Below, piece by piece: positions 10,862-22,964 of a stretch of 64,000 nt of DNA (position 1 is its first letter; every line of letters begins with the position of its first letter). The notes beneath the pieces are model-generated. The model ran no database searches. It was not told the DNA's origin and worked only from the letters and a program-made list of their open reading frames with translations. The position numbers were made by a program, and so were the translations under genes. The stretch spans positions 778,442 through 842,441 of the forward strand of contig NSJX01000010.1 in assembly GCA_002286715.1 (NCBI GenBank), in the 5' to 3' direction. The stretch comes from Dentipellis sp. KUC8613 (Eukaryota; Basidiomycota; Agaricomycetes; Russulales; Hericiaceae).

Positions 10862-13800
10862 ATGTCGTTCACATGTCTTGCTTGCGGGAAATTGTACGGC
10901 AATGAACGAGGGCGCAATACTCATCAATCATTGTGCAAGGCCAGGCGACCGAAGCTAGCCGAGGCTCGTAGGAAGGCTGCCGAACGTTTGAGGTTCCCAA
11001 AAGCTCCCACCGCCCAGCTACGTCGAATCGATAGGCTTGACCCTACTGCAGAAAGGCAGGCCATTCGTGATGAAGTTAATCATATGGTACGAATGGACCT
11101 CATTTTGTGTTTGTTGCATAAGCCCACCCTCAGTTCTATGCCATTCTTTTAGCCTCCCGATACGCCTCCTGTCGACATGCCTCCTGTCAACATCCCCCGT
11201 GTCGAGGCGGCTCCCGTCTATAACACGACGAGTTCCTCCCGTTCAGGGCGCACTCGTCGTGTACCAAAACGCTTTACGGACTTTGTACCGTCTGCAGCGA
11301 GTAGTCTTCCCACCTTTCTTCACCCTGTCGTCACCGCCATCCAGGGACCGAAGTCGCCTCTTCCTGGTCTTGAGGATCATACCGAAGGCACGAGAACGGC
11401 CGACCCTAACATTACTGCTGGGACTCCAGATGCCGCACCTCCTGTCATCACTTCCCCCAACGAGTTTGGTCTCTTCCGATCCTATACTTCCCTCCCGTCA
11501 TGTGACCCAGAAGCCGAGCTCGGGCTCGATGATGTCTGTGAATCGTCGACAATGGCGGTATCCAGGACCTCTGAATCTCGCCGGTGGTGGTCGTCTTTCG
11601 GTGCTTCCGCAGTTCACAAAACCAAACAAGCTGTATTTGCTCCTTTCCTCAATCTGTCGGTCTTTCGTATTATGAACTGGTTCTATTCCGGGTCCAATAT
11701 GAAGTCTTCCCATGAACTGGACAGACTTGTCAACGATGTCATCCTATCCGATGATTTTGATCCTAAAGACTTTGTCGGGTTCTCAGCCGCGCGAGAGCTC
11801 AGCCGTCTGGATAGTGGCACGAGTTCCAGGAGTTCTGGGCATGAGATACCTGGTTCACTTTCCGAAGAGGGAGGATGGCAAGAAACATCAGTGAAGATAC
11901 GACTGCCTAAGGAAGGGACCAGTCATGCGTCCGAAGCAGGAGCTCCTGAGTTCCAAATCAACGGGGTCTATCATAGATCAATCACGGCTGTCATCAAATC
12001 TGCATTCCAAGAAATATCAGCGAAAGACTTCCATCTGACGCCGTTCAAGCTTTTCTGGCAACCACGCTGCCAGTCAGAGCCATTGGAAGCACCGGAGCGA
12101 ATTGTGACCGATATCTACAACTCGGAGGCCATGCTAGAAGAGCATGAGAAAATACGCAAAGAATACCAACAATCGAGTCATACCGATCCGCTGGAGACTG
12201 TGGTTGCTGCTTTAATGTTTTGGTCGGATTCTACTAGTCTCGCGCAATTTGGAACTGCAGCTCTCTGGCCAATATACGCTATGCTAGGTAACCAGTCAAA
12301 ATACCAACGCGCGAAACCAACAAATTTTGCTGCGCATCACATTGCCTATATCCCTTCAGTAAGCCCTCACCGAAACATATACATCAGATATTGTTTATAA
12401 TCTATGCTCTCTAGCTTCCTGATGCCGTTCAAGATGCCTATCGCAGACTGTTCGGTATAAGCGCCACCAAGGCTGTTCTGACTCACTGCAGACGGGACCT
12501 TATGCATGCTATATGGACGCTTTTACTTGATGATGAATTTGTACATGCATATCAACACGGCATCGAGATATTATTCCCTGACGGCATCAAGAGACTAGTA
12601 TTCCCTAGGATTTTCACCTACTCCGCCGATTATCCCGAAAAGTCAGTTCAGCTCTGAATTTTGAGACCGGGTTATTGTCACTTATGTTCAATCAAACTAG
12701 AATGCTCCTCGCTTGTCTCAAATTTCTTGGGCGTTGTCCGTGTCCTCGATGCTTCATCAAGAAGCCGCACATACAATTCTTAGGAACTCTGGCAGATTTT
12801 TTTCGCAGAAGTAAGGCTCGTATTGACGATAGTCATCGGCGTCAATGGATACAGACGGCTCGTTCATGGATTTACGAGAAGGGCATGTCTCTGACAAGCT
12901 CCTTCATCGAGGCTCTTCTAGGCGCTAAATCCTGGGTGCCCACAACAGTCAGTTTTTCTGATCTTTGAGATCGTGTACGACTGGCTAACTGCAGATATAC
13001 TATAGAATGCCTTCTCCTGTAGACTCTCTGAATTCGGGTTCCAATTTTATGATATGTTCGTACCCGACCTCCTCCACGAATTCGAACTTGGGGTTTGGAA
13101 ATCTGTCTTTACACATCTGCTCCGCATACTATACGCAAGCGCTGGGGACCGAATCAACGAATTGAACCGCCGGTGAGTAACATTAATCACACAAGAGCCT
13201 TCGAGATTCACCTCGTTCCAGATATCGTCAAGTCCCCACCTTTGGCCGGTCAACTATTCGTCGCTTTGGTAACAATGCATCGGGCATGAAGAAGCTTGCA
13301 GGAAGAGATTTTGAAGACCTTCTTCAGGTGACATTTGTCACCATTCCTTCGAAGCTTTATCTGACCTCGCCTCGCTAGTGCGCTATCCCAGTGTTCGAGG
13401 GGTTACTGCCAGAACCTCATAATAGTATGGTGCTCGATCTCTTGTTCTGCATGGCGGTATGGCACTCATATGCGAAACTGCGCCTCCACACCGAAACTAC
13501 GGTGAAATCTTTGGAGCATTGCACGAGAATATTGGGTTTCACGCTACGCGAGTTCATGAAAAAGACATGCGATGCGTTCAATACAGTGGAACTCCCACAT
13601 GAGGAGGCTGCCCGTGGGAGGCGCACCGCAGCTCTTGCTGCGAAAAGCGGCCAAGCGGCACTGAAACCAGGAGTACCAGGCAAGAAGAGTCGCAAGTTTA
13701 ATTTGTCTACTTACAAGTTGCACTCTCTGGGCCATTATGCTCCGACAATAGTGCGAAAGGGTCCTTCTGATATATACAACACTCAGATTGTAAGTCTCCA

Positions 13801-15324
13801 AACGCTCCACGATCAATCGAAAGAGAAAGTGATAATCATAATTCAGGGCGAGCTCGAGCATAGACGCATCAAGCGTTTCTATGCACGAACCAACAAGTCT
13901 GGATTTGTGATACAAATAACAAAACATCAGCAGCGCGAGCGTCTTTTGCGAAATATGTCCTTGGTCGCACCAAAGAATCCCGGAAAATCTCCCAGTAACA
14001 TCACCGTGGCATTTTCGGAACCAGAACCTCTCCCCAAGACAGCACCCGATATTCACTATCATGTTGCGAAAACCGCGCGATACAATGTAGATATCTCTGC
14101 ATGGCTGACCGTGCACAGGGAAGATGCTGCACTGAAGGTAGAGTCAGACATCATGCCATTTTTTCTTGCAATGCAGGAAACTCATCCACATCACTAGGAC
14201 TTTTACCCGCGGTTGAAGGATCATCTCCTTCGTCGGATTTTGAACGAACCCTACGAAGGCGAGGAAAGGGCCTTCACACCAAACGAGCATATGGGCTTGA
14301 GGTTCATCAATAACAAACTTTATCGCCACAAAGTTCTGAGGATCAATTATACAAGCTATGATATGCGGCGAGACCAAGACTCGTTGAACCCAAGAACTCA
14401 CTCCGACGTCATGGTACTTGCACACGAGAACGAAGTGTGTGCAAGTGCTATGCACTCGTACTGGTACGCTCGAATTCTCGGCGTATTTCACGTTAATGTA
14501 TCCTACGCTGGGAGCATTAGCGAATGTGCCATCGAGTCAAGGAGAATGGATTTCCTGTGGGTTCGATGGTTTGGGCGAGATGTCGACCATGAAACAGGCT
14601 GGCAATCACAACGTTTACCGCGTATTGGATTCGTACCCAGTGATGACCCAGATGCATTTGGATTTCTCAACCCCGAGGACGTTATTCGTGGCACGCATCT
14701 CATACCTGCTTTTCAATATGGTCATACCGAAGAACTCCTCCGAGGGCCCTCCATCGCTAGGCCGGGCGGTGAAGATGAAGACTGGCAATGTTTTTATGTG
14801 AACATGTAGCTATCGTGTCCTATCATTTCTGCACACCATAGAAACTGATTTGTCTGCATTCGCATCGCAGATTTGTTGATCGAGACATGTTCATGCGGTA
14901 TCGTGGTGGAGGCGTCGGTCACAAGGGCCTGTGGCCATTGCGAAAGAAGCTGCTTGCAGAATCGCATGGAAAACCTGCTTATGGGCTAGTAACGCAATCG
15001 CACAGCGAGGAACGCAGCTGCAGCAAATGGAACACTTCCGACGAAGACGGGGTTAGGCGTCAAGTCGAGGACGATTACGCTGACTTGGGTGACGAACCGA
15101 ACCAGGGTACCACTAGCAACCTGGCTTTGGGTACCGAATGCAACGAAGTAGACGTCGACGATGAAGATGAGGAAGAAATCCAAGACTACGGATACCTACC
15201 ACATTTCCCCAAAGACCGGGACCCAGAGGCGGAAGAAGATGGTGAATTGGACTTGGGAGCAGAGGATGGAGAGTGTGAGGACGAAGAAAATGTCGCAGAG
15301 TTGGAGGGCTATGGGGAGATGTGA
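10862..15324 (+). CDS. Plavaka-family transposase, apparently intact
   Basis: Ten exons join in phase: 10862-11086, 11153-12358, 12415-12641, 12701-12947, 13006-13172, 13222-13327, 13379-13789, 13847-14137, 14198-14805, 14871-15324 (1313 aa, no internal stop). The N-terminus has a Cys/His finger (CLACGKLYGN, then a downstream H and C). The landmarks I know from the basidiomycete Plavaka transposases follow in order: FKLFWQP, ALMFWSDST, LWPIYAMLGNQSKYQRAKP, AHHIAYIPS, RIFTYSADYPEK, DLLHEFELGVWKSVFTHLL, CAIPVFEGLLPEPHN, TYKLHSLGHYAPTI, GELEHRRIKRFY, RRDQDSLNPRTHSDVMVLA, LWVRWFGRD and FVDRDMFMRYRGGGVGHK. The C-terminus is strongly acidic. An in-frame ATG at 10826 would add a hydrophobic leader; 10862 fits the family start better. 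The intact frame suggests recent insertion or maintained function. Confidence 0.9.
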
Positions 15325-16432
15325 AGGCTAGCCCACTCCCGCCTGGCCCGGCCCCGAACCCGAATGCCTCAACGCGCCCAGATATCCCTACACTGTTCTC
15401 GCCACCCCCGTCTCTGATGCCTCCTAAGCGCATCTCCATCCCGCCGCCCACGCATGGCATGACTCCCCCAATCCTCACGTCTCTAAAGGAAGACATCACC
15501 CTCGCCGAGCATCCTCAGTGCCAAGCACGGCCATTCCGCCACTGGCGCGCTCCGTGCCCGTACCTACTGTTGACGAAGACCCCAATGCGCCTGCACCTCC
15601 ATCTCCTGCGTGCCCCACTAGCACATGTTCATCTGCCAGCCCACACCGCCCCCGCGCCCCACGTCCTTTGCTCGAGCTCGAGTCTGTGCGGTGACGTACG
15701 AGGACGCAATAGAGGAAGAGGACGTTGTCGAGTAGGAGGAGGAAGAGGCCCCGCCGCCTCCGCACAGACCCCCCTCTCGGCGAAGAAAATACACCTCTCC
15801 GTACCCCTGTCGCTGGTGGAAATGGCTTCGAAGGTGCTTCGCCGCGGCATCAAGTCACCTTCACTCCCAACTCGTCCGCAATTCCCCGCGCCTCTGTCGG
15901 TGGTGCTCCATCTACCAATGGCATTCTCAGTGCCATGCCCCTTCGCACGCCCCTTCGTGTCGACCCCAGCGTCAAATCCGATGGCACGACGTCTTTCGCA
16001 ATGCCACGCGAACAGTGGATTCATATCGACGCCGTGAAGTGTCCTTTCAAATCGAGCTTCCAGAGTCTCTCGAAGCCAGAGAACAGCGCCGAGCCGCTTC
16101 TACCAGACGGCGAGGAAGAGCCCACAACGGACAGCGTGTCGTGTTCGCCGACCGCAGCGTGCCAGAATTTTCTCATCCCTGTTTTATTCACCCATCTACA
16201 TACATTACAGACGGAAGACTACATGATTTTTTTTGGCATACTACGAAACAACGAAGCTTTTTTTTGGCATTATATGTTATACGGCGCTCGAACGAGATAC
16301 GGAAAGGACGATCACAATGAAGAAAGCGGAAATTCATCCAGACACGCACCCAGCTAGACTGGTGACCGAATCTCTAGACAGAACTGTGCAATGACGGACA
16401 AGTCGAGTATTGCATGTCTAGAGCACCCAGCA
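15325..16432 (+). pseudogene. Frameshifted proline-rich coding debris downstream of Plavaka transposase
   Basis: Successive coding-like segments lie in different + frames. A Pro-rich piece (SPLPPGPAPNPNASTRPD, 15324-15510) switches frame near 15510 to VPSTAIPPLARSVPVPT, which ends at a stop near 15690. Another frame resumes with TPVAGGNGFEG (15790 on) and SFAMPREQWIHIDAVKCPF (about 16000). VSFQIELPESLEAREQRR follows near 16040 in yet another frame. The run looks like one Pro-rich protein, possibly a second cargo protein or a lost C-terminal extension of the transposase, broken by several indels. The function is unknown. Confidence 0.4.
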
Positions 16433-17099
16433 CTACTTATGGCGAGGCTTCTTGCCCTTCGGGCCGGCTCCCACAGTGGAGCCACTGCTAGCCATGTCGA
16501 CATCCTCGTCGGCCGTGTCTGGACGTCCGCTTGCAATCCGGAAAGACTGCAGCGGCGACCTCAGCCGTGACAACGGACTCACGTCCGCGGTCTGATCCCG
16601 CACCACCGGTAGGCGTCTCTGGCGCGGGACTGACGGCGGCGATAGGCGAAGCACGGAGCACCTTCAAGCTTTTGACACGGGCTTGGGAACTCTGTTAAGC
16701 AGTTTGTGGTCAGTGAACGATACGCGGGATGAGAGGAGTCATGTCACGTACCAGTGCGCGCTTGCGCATCCTCTCGTTCGGCACGATGTCCCAGACGAGA
16801 AGCTCTACGGCGGCGACGAAGAGCGTGTCGGCACGCAGGGAGTTGAGGAACTCCCAGGGTGGAATCAAATTGAAGTCCTCGTCGCGGACGTCGTACTGCA
16901 CGACCTTGGCGTTCACGTGTCGAAACTGGGGACCGCTGTGGTCAGGCAGCATTGCCGGGTCGTACTTGGACTGCAGGGAGATCGCTGGCGAGAAGGGAGA
17001 ACGCGTCAGTGATGAGACCCGTTGTCGCGCAAAAGGAGCGAGAACTGGACCGGTCCAGGACGCTCCGCGCGTTCGTGGCAGCATCACACAGCAAGTCAT
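16433..17099 (-). CDS. Hypothetical basidiomycete protein, 5' and 3' ends uncertain
   Basis: The best supported exon runs from about 16985 down to 16752 and carries SKYDPAMLPDHSGPQFRHVN, VVQYDVRDEDFNLIPPWEF and LVWDIVPNERMRKRAL, a recurrent motif set in unannotated Agaricomycete proteins. A GTACGT donor at 16751 and an acceptor at 16692 lead into a basic tail. Two frames are plausible there: one stops at 16488, the other at 16433 after GPKGKKPRHK. Upstream, a CAG acceptor near 16985 suggests at least one more 5' exon, so 17099 is only the limit of the open frame. The role is unknown. Confidence 0.5.
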
Positions 17100-17718
17100 C
17101 CTCGCTTAGTGCGCACAGCGTCAGAGATGGCACCTTGCTTACTTGCCGTGGCCCTCCACCGGGGATGGAACAACCTACAGTGAGACGCATTGGGGACTGG
17201 CAAGAAACGGGAAGAGAGAGGAAAGAATTGGCAGCATGAGATCAAATGCAGGAGAAAGGGGATGGTGGGGAGTAACGGGCGGAGAGCGTACGATTCGCAA
17301 TGTAAACATGCATGGTGAAGGAAGACGGGAAGGTGAGCGTCCCAGGATCATGTAACACTGGATGGCAGTACAAGACAGGGGACAAAGACAGGTAGCGGCA
17401 ATGGCGTCCATTTCCGCTTTGATACAGTAACAAACCCCAACCTTAGCGCCGAGACCTGCTCCAAGGGGCTGCCTCGGGCTCCACAGGCCGGAGCTTCCCA
17501 TCCCACCGTCATGTAGGTATTCTCCTATAGCGACGGACTACAGTGGGAGATGTCCTACTGCGGGAGGCCATCAAGTGCGTCAATCATGGTGCCATGAGGT
17601 TGGCAGTCAGATGATCGGCCAGGATACTCGCTGATCAGGACCTCCTCAGGGACAAGACTCAAACTGTTTAAGTACCAGGCCTGATTCTCGAGTTCTTCCC
17701 GCCTACCATATTTCGGCT
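17100..17718. other. Intergenic
   Basis: It lies between the divergent starts of the minus gene near 17.1 kb and the plus gene at 17719. It may hold 5' exons of the minus gene. No separate feature is supported. Confidence 0.4.
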
Positions 17719-19280
17719 ATGTCTACCCCTCGTGAATCCAACCTCGAAGCCGAAGGGCGCGAAGGGTACCTCAGGCTTGACCCGCACAAACACAGGCGGG
17801 ATGAGATCCTCAACGTCGTCACAGAGACGGGGCGTCTGCGGAAAACACCCGCGTGAGATAATCTTATTCCACAGCCCGCCACCGTGATTAAGCTCATACC
17901 CTGCTCTGCCAGAGAGGCTTCTTTGCAAGTCTATCTCACTGCAGCTCGCTGGATACCCTACGCCATCGACCCCTTTGTCAATATCACATGTGTCTTTTGG
18001 GTAGGAACCGAAATGGGGTTCGAAGCCGAAGCTGCGCCCGAAACCAGCTCCGAAGATTTCGAAGCTGTATTTACCAGCTCGCTGTAAGCTGTGATTCCAA
18101 CCGTCCAGACAAGATAAATTGACCAATTTCCTCGCAGGACAGAGTCTGAGATCTCCATGTACAGGAAATATTACCAAGTCATCTTGGCCTTGGCACCTGG
18201 CTTCCCCATTCACATGACTCGTTTACTAGCGCACGAGGATACGGACGCTTTGAGCGTTTTTCTCAAACGCGTGAGTTGTTCGTGACGCTTACTTTGAGAT
18301 TCTCACGCCATGTTACATAGATTACACAGGCTGCCAATAGTGCACGCACTGATGATGCTGGGAGTTTACGATATGTTGGACTGAACTACGTCCCGCGAGA
18401 GCTTCACAAGGATGCCCTCATACCACCAATCCCTAAACAAGCGACCAAAGCGGACCGAGGTTTCAATCACCCTATGCTCGCACGGCTTCTGTGCCCGCGA
18501 AAGCTCCTAGAACAATTTGATGAGGATCCAAACAAGTGCGTATATCATCTACGACACCACGCATGAAACGATGATCCGAGCGACATCAGATTCATCGCTT
18601 CAGTCCAGAATGGCAGTATCATCGTCGCCGCTTGGGACTGGCCTGCATTCCTTTACGAACATGAAACATATGACCGATCGGCACTCGATAAAGGGTTGTG
18701 TCGTGGTTATTTTCTTCTGCGAGTAAGCTCCTTCTTCCTCCGATGAAGCCTCCTCTGACGCAGTGAAGGTTGGTCGCCATCTCATAACCTCACCATCATC
18801 GGCTACGAAATCCACCCCTGGCAGCTGCAGTGCCAAACCTAGCAAAGCCAAAATTCACGGTATCACAAAGGTGACGCCATACCTCATTGCGTACTTCGCT
18901 CTACATGTGAGCAGTCCGAAGTTATTTCGACAACCTCTTTTCTGACATATTTAAAACAGGCCCGCTTCCTTATCTCCACCATGGAAACATGGGGACGTGA
19001 GGATGGCAGTTTTGATATGCAACAATTCTATCAAAACATCGTCAACTTGTTTGAAGACGATCTTGAGTGTCAGTGGTCCATTGACACTCTCAAGTGGTGG
19101 AACGAGTAGGTCGTTTGTGTTGGCACACGTTCTCGCATTGATGGGTTTCATGGCAGACGCATATTCGGCCCGCAGAGTACAGCAAGTGCGACTAGAAAAA
19201 GATCGATGCTTCAAGACCCGGACAGCGATGCTTCGCTGCTCAGCATTCAGCGAGCTTCTCGTCGCCAGCGAGCAGATTAG
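17719..19280 (+). CDS. DUF6698 family protein
   Basis: An eight-exon model (17719-17852, 17913-18083, 18138-18270, 18321-18535, 18590-18722, 18769-18906, 18960-19105, 19157-19280) gives 397 aa with no stop. The DUF6698 landmarks appear in order: YYQVILALAPG, ARTDDAGSLRY, KADRGFNHPMLARLLCP, IASVQNGSIIVAAWDWPAFL, GYFLLR followed by ITSPSSATK, KIHGITKVTPYLIAYFALHARF, NLFEDD and a final LKWWNE. The C-terminal tail is basic (RKRSMLQDPDSDASLL). The family is abundant and often multicopy in Agaricomycetes, and its function is unknown. The first intron (17853-17912) removes an in-frame TGA and is the weakest junction. Confidence 0.8.
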
Positions 19281-20040
19281 AAGTATTTAGTCATTTCTTT
19301 CTAGCTGTGGAAATATGTAGTCGTCACGCCGTCATATGATATGTAAATCGGCTGTTTACCAACATGGCGGAATACGATCTTAGAGATGGTCATCAAAAGC
19401 TTTTGAAATTTGAAGCCCAGTTTAAATCGCAGCTGGTGAGAAAGAAGCGGAACGGGAGAGGTCGGAAAGCGCACGTCGGTAGCCATCGGGTACAGATCTG
19501 GTAGATTCGCACACGGATATGAGAACTATATTGTGGGCGGAGCTATACGGCATCACACAGTTAAGACATTCCGATAGCACCACCCTGAACCCCCTTATAA
19601 GCACATGTAACTCACAGCGGTCGACAACGGCCAGGGCGTTGCTCCTCAGACGGGTTGGATGTTGACACCAGTACTAGTGATGCAAGCGAGAACTCTCCGG
19701 TGCCGAGATCACAATACACGACAGGACGGCCGTGTTAATGCATCGTGATGTACTATTATAAGGCGAAAGGCTTATCATTCAAATTCGACATCCTGTTTGG
19801 GGAGTTACCTCCGAAAAGGTTCATCACACTTGCACATCCTTACATGGGTCGGAGGTAGCTTGCGTGTCAGTCACGGAGGGCAACGGTCTACAGCCCTTCC
19901 TCACGTTACAATAATTACCAAAGCAGTTTACGTAGACCCTGGCGTAGAGACATATATACATTACAGGTATTATATATGACCATATATTGATGTCGTACTT
20001 CCTGTTAGTTCTTGTCGAAATCTTAAGCCTTCAATGCACT
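19281..20040. other. Intergenic, AT-rich
   Basis: No coding frame, RNA gene or repeat is supported up to the start of the duplicated block near 20.04 kb. Confidence 0.45.
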
Positions 20041-21002
20041 TGGAAGCGGATGTAGACCTGTTCCGATCGCGCTGATGCACGCGTCAGGTGCGGCTCTGCC
20101 CGGCTGCTCCGTCCGAGCCTCCTTGCGAGCCGTCTCCCTCCCAGAGTGAAGTTGCTTACATCCTTACCGACCAAGTGTTGAAGGAATCGTTGGGAAATGG
20201 ACTTTACAAGTAACTCCTGTCTCTGTGTGCCGACACTCAGTGAGTCTCAGGACAACCGTGTTTCATTACCATCGTCCAGCGCGCTGTCGACAGCCTCATT
20301 CATCCGTTCTGCTATCACGTCACCGCAACGTGTTCGACTTACTCTCGTCCACCATCGTACAAATGTATGGATAGAACGGGTCCGTCTTTCATCCCTTCAA
20401 AGTCACAGATGATCACACATCAGCAACCTCCACCGCCTGACAAAACCATCTTCGCTTAGAACGATTTCGAACTAGCCTTCAGGTATGCCCCAATGTCATG
20501 TCTACAAGGGACTTGTCGCTGATGGTCTTCTACGGCCAGAAATAGATGATTCTACGGAAATGTTTGCGTCAAGTCCCGTCTCCAGATATCCAGAAGCAGC
20601 CGTGTGCTGGGCGCTTGTATGTCATCTGTTTCAAGACATCGTTGTTGAGTCAGTGACCTTGTGCCGTTTTAATTCAAATCCATGACTACGTCGTAATGCT
20701 GCTTGAAAGCACTATTTGAGCGTACTCTTTATATTCTGAGTACGTTTTGGCATGCCCAGGAAAGCTCGTTTTATGTCTCGAGGCGCGCGCCTCTGGCCGG
20801 AAAGGTACGTTCAAGTATCAATCTCTTATTCTCTAAAAAGAGGCTTCGGGTCTGATCTTGAAATCCCGTAGCTTGTTCCAAAAGTACTCATTCGCAACGT
20901 TGTGTCCTTATTCCTGTTGCATCGCATCGTGCGTGTTCTCTTGCAAGCTATGCGAAAGGTCGGTCCTTGTCCTTCGTGAATCCCGCAGGTGTGCGCTCCA
21001 AG

Positions 21003-21008
21003 TATAAA
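21003..21008 (+). promoter_or_regulatory. TATA box of plus gene, copy A
   Basis: TATAAA lies 76 bp upstream of the ATG at 21079. The equivalent TATAAAG at 24077 precedes copy B, so the box is conserved between the duplicates. Confidence 0.5.
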
Positions 21009-21078
21009 GAGCTAGGGGTATCCCTGATATGAGTGAATTACCTTCAAGCAAGATACAACGAATACAACGACGACTAGA

Positions 21079-22000
21079 ATGGCTTACCCATACAGATCGC
21101 GCAACTTTCCTGGCAGGGATGTCCCCAAACACAACAGCCCAACACAAATTATTGCGTTCACTTGTTCCGAAGTGGAGCGTCAATTCGTCTCTGACCTACA
21201 ATTGGTGCGGACTAGGTATGGATCTCTCACCAGATAATTGTCTCATTTAACGGACGATCGTTGTATAGACCTGCCTCATTCGCCGATAGTGACCTTGCGA
21301 ATGCCCTGGGAAACCCAACCACCCGTGCACGGGATGCCCACGATTTGTCTGACATTCACGTACAGCAGACTGCATTGCAACGAGCTACGCCAGCTCATCG
21401 TGAGCGTCGGCAGTCCATTTCCCGATCTACATCTAGCACCAAGTCGTTTGCACCAGGCTCTTCTACGCAGCGACACTTGGGCGATGTCATACCTCAGGGG
21501 GTCGTCTTCAGCGCTGGGCGTGATTATCAGGAACAGTGGAAGGCTGAGCACCAGCCTCAACCTGTCGCCTCGAGCTCGAAAGCGCCGCGCATCCTGGCGA
21601 TGAATCCCAGGGCGCTTGCTTCGCGGAAAGGGCGGAGCACGACTGCGCAGGATTTGTATAATCTCAACAAGAGACTTCCGGATCCCTGGCACAGGTACGA
21701 TGACCCTCTCAATAAGAGAGTGATCCCGAAAGGTGGGTAAATGTTTGGCTCTATGAAGTGGTCGCATATTAATTTTTCCTTGTGATTCATCATCTTGACC
21801 AGATGCTGGGGCACAAAGTTCAGGAGCTACAGGAAACCAAAGCGGAACTTCAGGACAAAGAAAAGCTGATAGAACGCTACGAATATGCAATCAAGACCTC
21901 GAGCATTACGTGTAAGAGCTTGGAAAGCGAACTGTCCCAACGTCGTAATGAAATCAAATATCTGCGTAGTGCACTACAACACTACGATAGCAGCTTCTAA
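21079..22000 (+). pseudogene. Cassette plus gene, copy A, last intron acceptor lost
   Basis: Exon 1 (21079-21215) and exon 2 (21269-21732, 464 nt as in copy B) are intact and match copy B closely (PASFADSDLANALGN, DYQEQWKAEHQPQPVASSS, LPDPWHRYDDPLNKRVIPK). A GTGGGT donor follows at 21733. The acceptor used in copy B (CGTGCAG) reads CTTGTGA here, and the next AG (21802) gives the wrong frame. The coiled-coil end is still readable in another frame (21782-22000, HHLDQMLGHKVQEL to HYDSSF). The gene is therefore probably broken, unless an unusual acceptor is used. A shorter protein ending just after exon 2 is the alternative. The start is set by alignment with copy B. Confidence 0.6.
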
Positions 22001-22149
22001 GCTGTGATATCCATCGTTGAAATGACACCTTTCGACATGTTCTGAGCAGTTAGTCTGGCTTAAGGGATGCATAATATCAAATGATGGTCTTCGGTTTGGA
22101 CATGTCATAGTAAAATCGTTATGAAATAAGACATTTCCATCCCCATGCT

Positions 22150-22760
22150 TCATTTATGCCCCCGCGTGACTGTCCTACGAAATAGTGCTTGCTCGCCGCG
22201 CCTCTCGTTTTCCATTTTCATCTTTGTTTTTCGGACGGTCTTCCCCCGTGCTTCATCTAACTCGAGGTCAGTCATGTCGAAGTCGCGCTTCATTCTTTCC
22301 CTAGTATCTTCGCCTCGCATTGCTGCTCGTAGACCTTGCATTTGTCTATTGAGTCTGACACACCCCATGAGTGTACGGCTACAGAGGATTTCGCCATACT
22401 GCGTCCCGGAGATACGGCCTTGATCCCAGGCGAGTTTGGCCTCGTACATGTCCTTGTCGAGCTGTGCGCGGCTGGGGAGGACTACATTATCGTGATCAGC
22501 AGCATCTGGTGACCGGACTATGTTGGTGATCATGAGCACAGACTAAATGCAGGTGGACACATTAGGACTCGTACCTGCAAATGACAAGCTTTCCAAAGAT
22601 TCAGTATCTAGACGGGGGATGCATTCAGAAAACACGGAACAACTGAATGCCTAGATCACAACGACCACATACTGATTTGAACCTTAGGAGCAGTCATCGT
22701 GTGGTGTGCTGACGGACTGCTTTGCTGACCTTGAGGAGGAACATAAGGATGATAAGACAT
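22150..22760 (-). CDS. Cassette minus gene, copy A, unknown family
   Basis: Three exons (22760-22673, 22607-22575, 22517-22150) give 162 aa. Both introns are phase 1, with the same architecture as copies B and C; the middle exon is a 33-nt microexon (36 nt in B and C). The N-terminus MSYHPYVPPQGQQ is Gln/His/Pro-rich. The body VVLPSRAQLDKDMYEAK to RGEDTRERMKRDFDMTD is highly charged and predicted helical, with a basic C-terminus. It has no signal peptide and no known domain. It converges on the plus gene with 149 bp between stops. Confidence 0.7.
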
Positions 22761-22888
22761 CGACTGAGATACGAGGACTGTGTCTTGATCGGCACACATC
22801 ATTATCGAGGAGAGAATTGCGTACCGATCTTCAAGTTGTTGAGCGGAACCTTGCGATAAAGGCCAGAGGGCTACTGCGTGCATCTGCG

Positions 22889-22896
22889 TATTTATA
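22889..22896 (-). promoter_or_regulatory. TATA box of minus gene, copy A
   Basis: TATAAATA on the minus strand, 129 bp upstream of the start at 22760. The identical octamer lies 123 bp upstream of copy B (26015) and 116 bp upstream of copy C (27599). Confidence 0.55.
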
Positions 22897-22964
22897 CCTG
22901 CGTAGCCTATGGTCAGAAAGAAGAATTTCGCTTTTATTGTGAATGGATGTAATTGTTGAACCAT

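Noticed and set aside
17175..17501. A 108-codon minus frame upstream of the 16.4-17.1 kb gene
   Set aside because: No motifs, composition like the surrounding non-coding sequence, and no splice connection that I could support.
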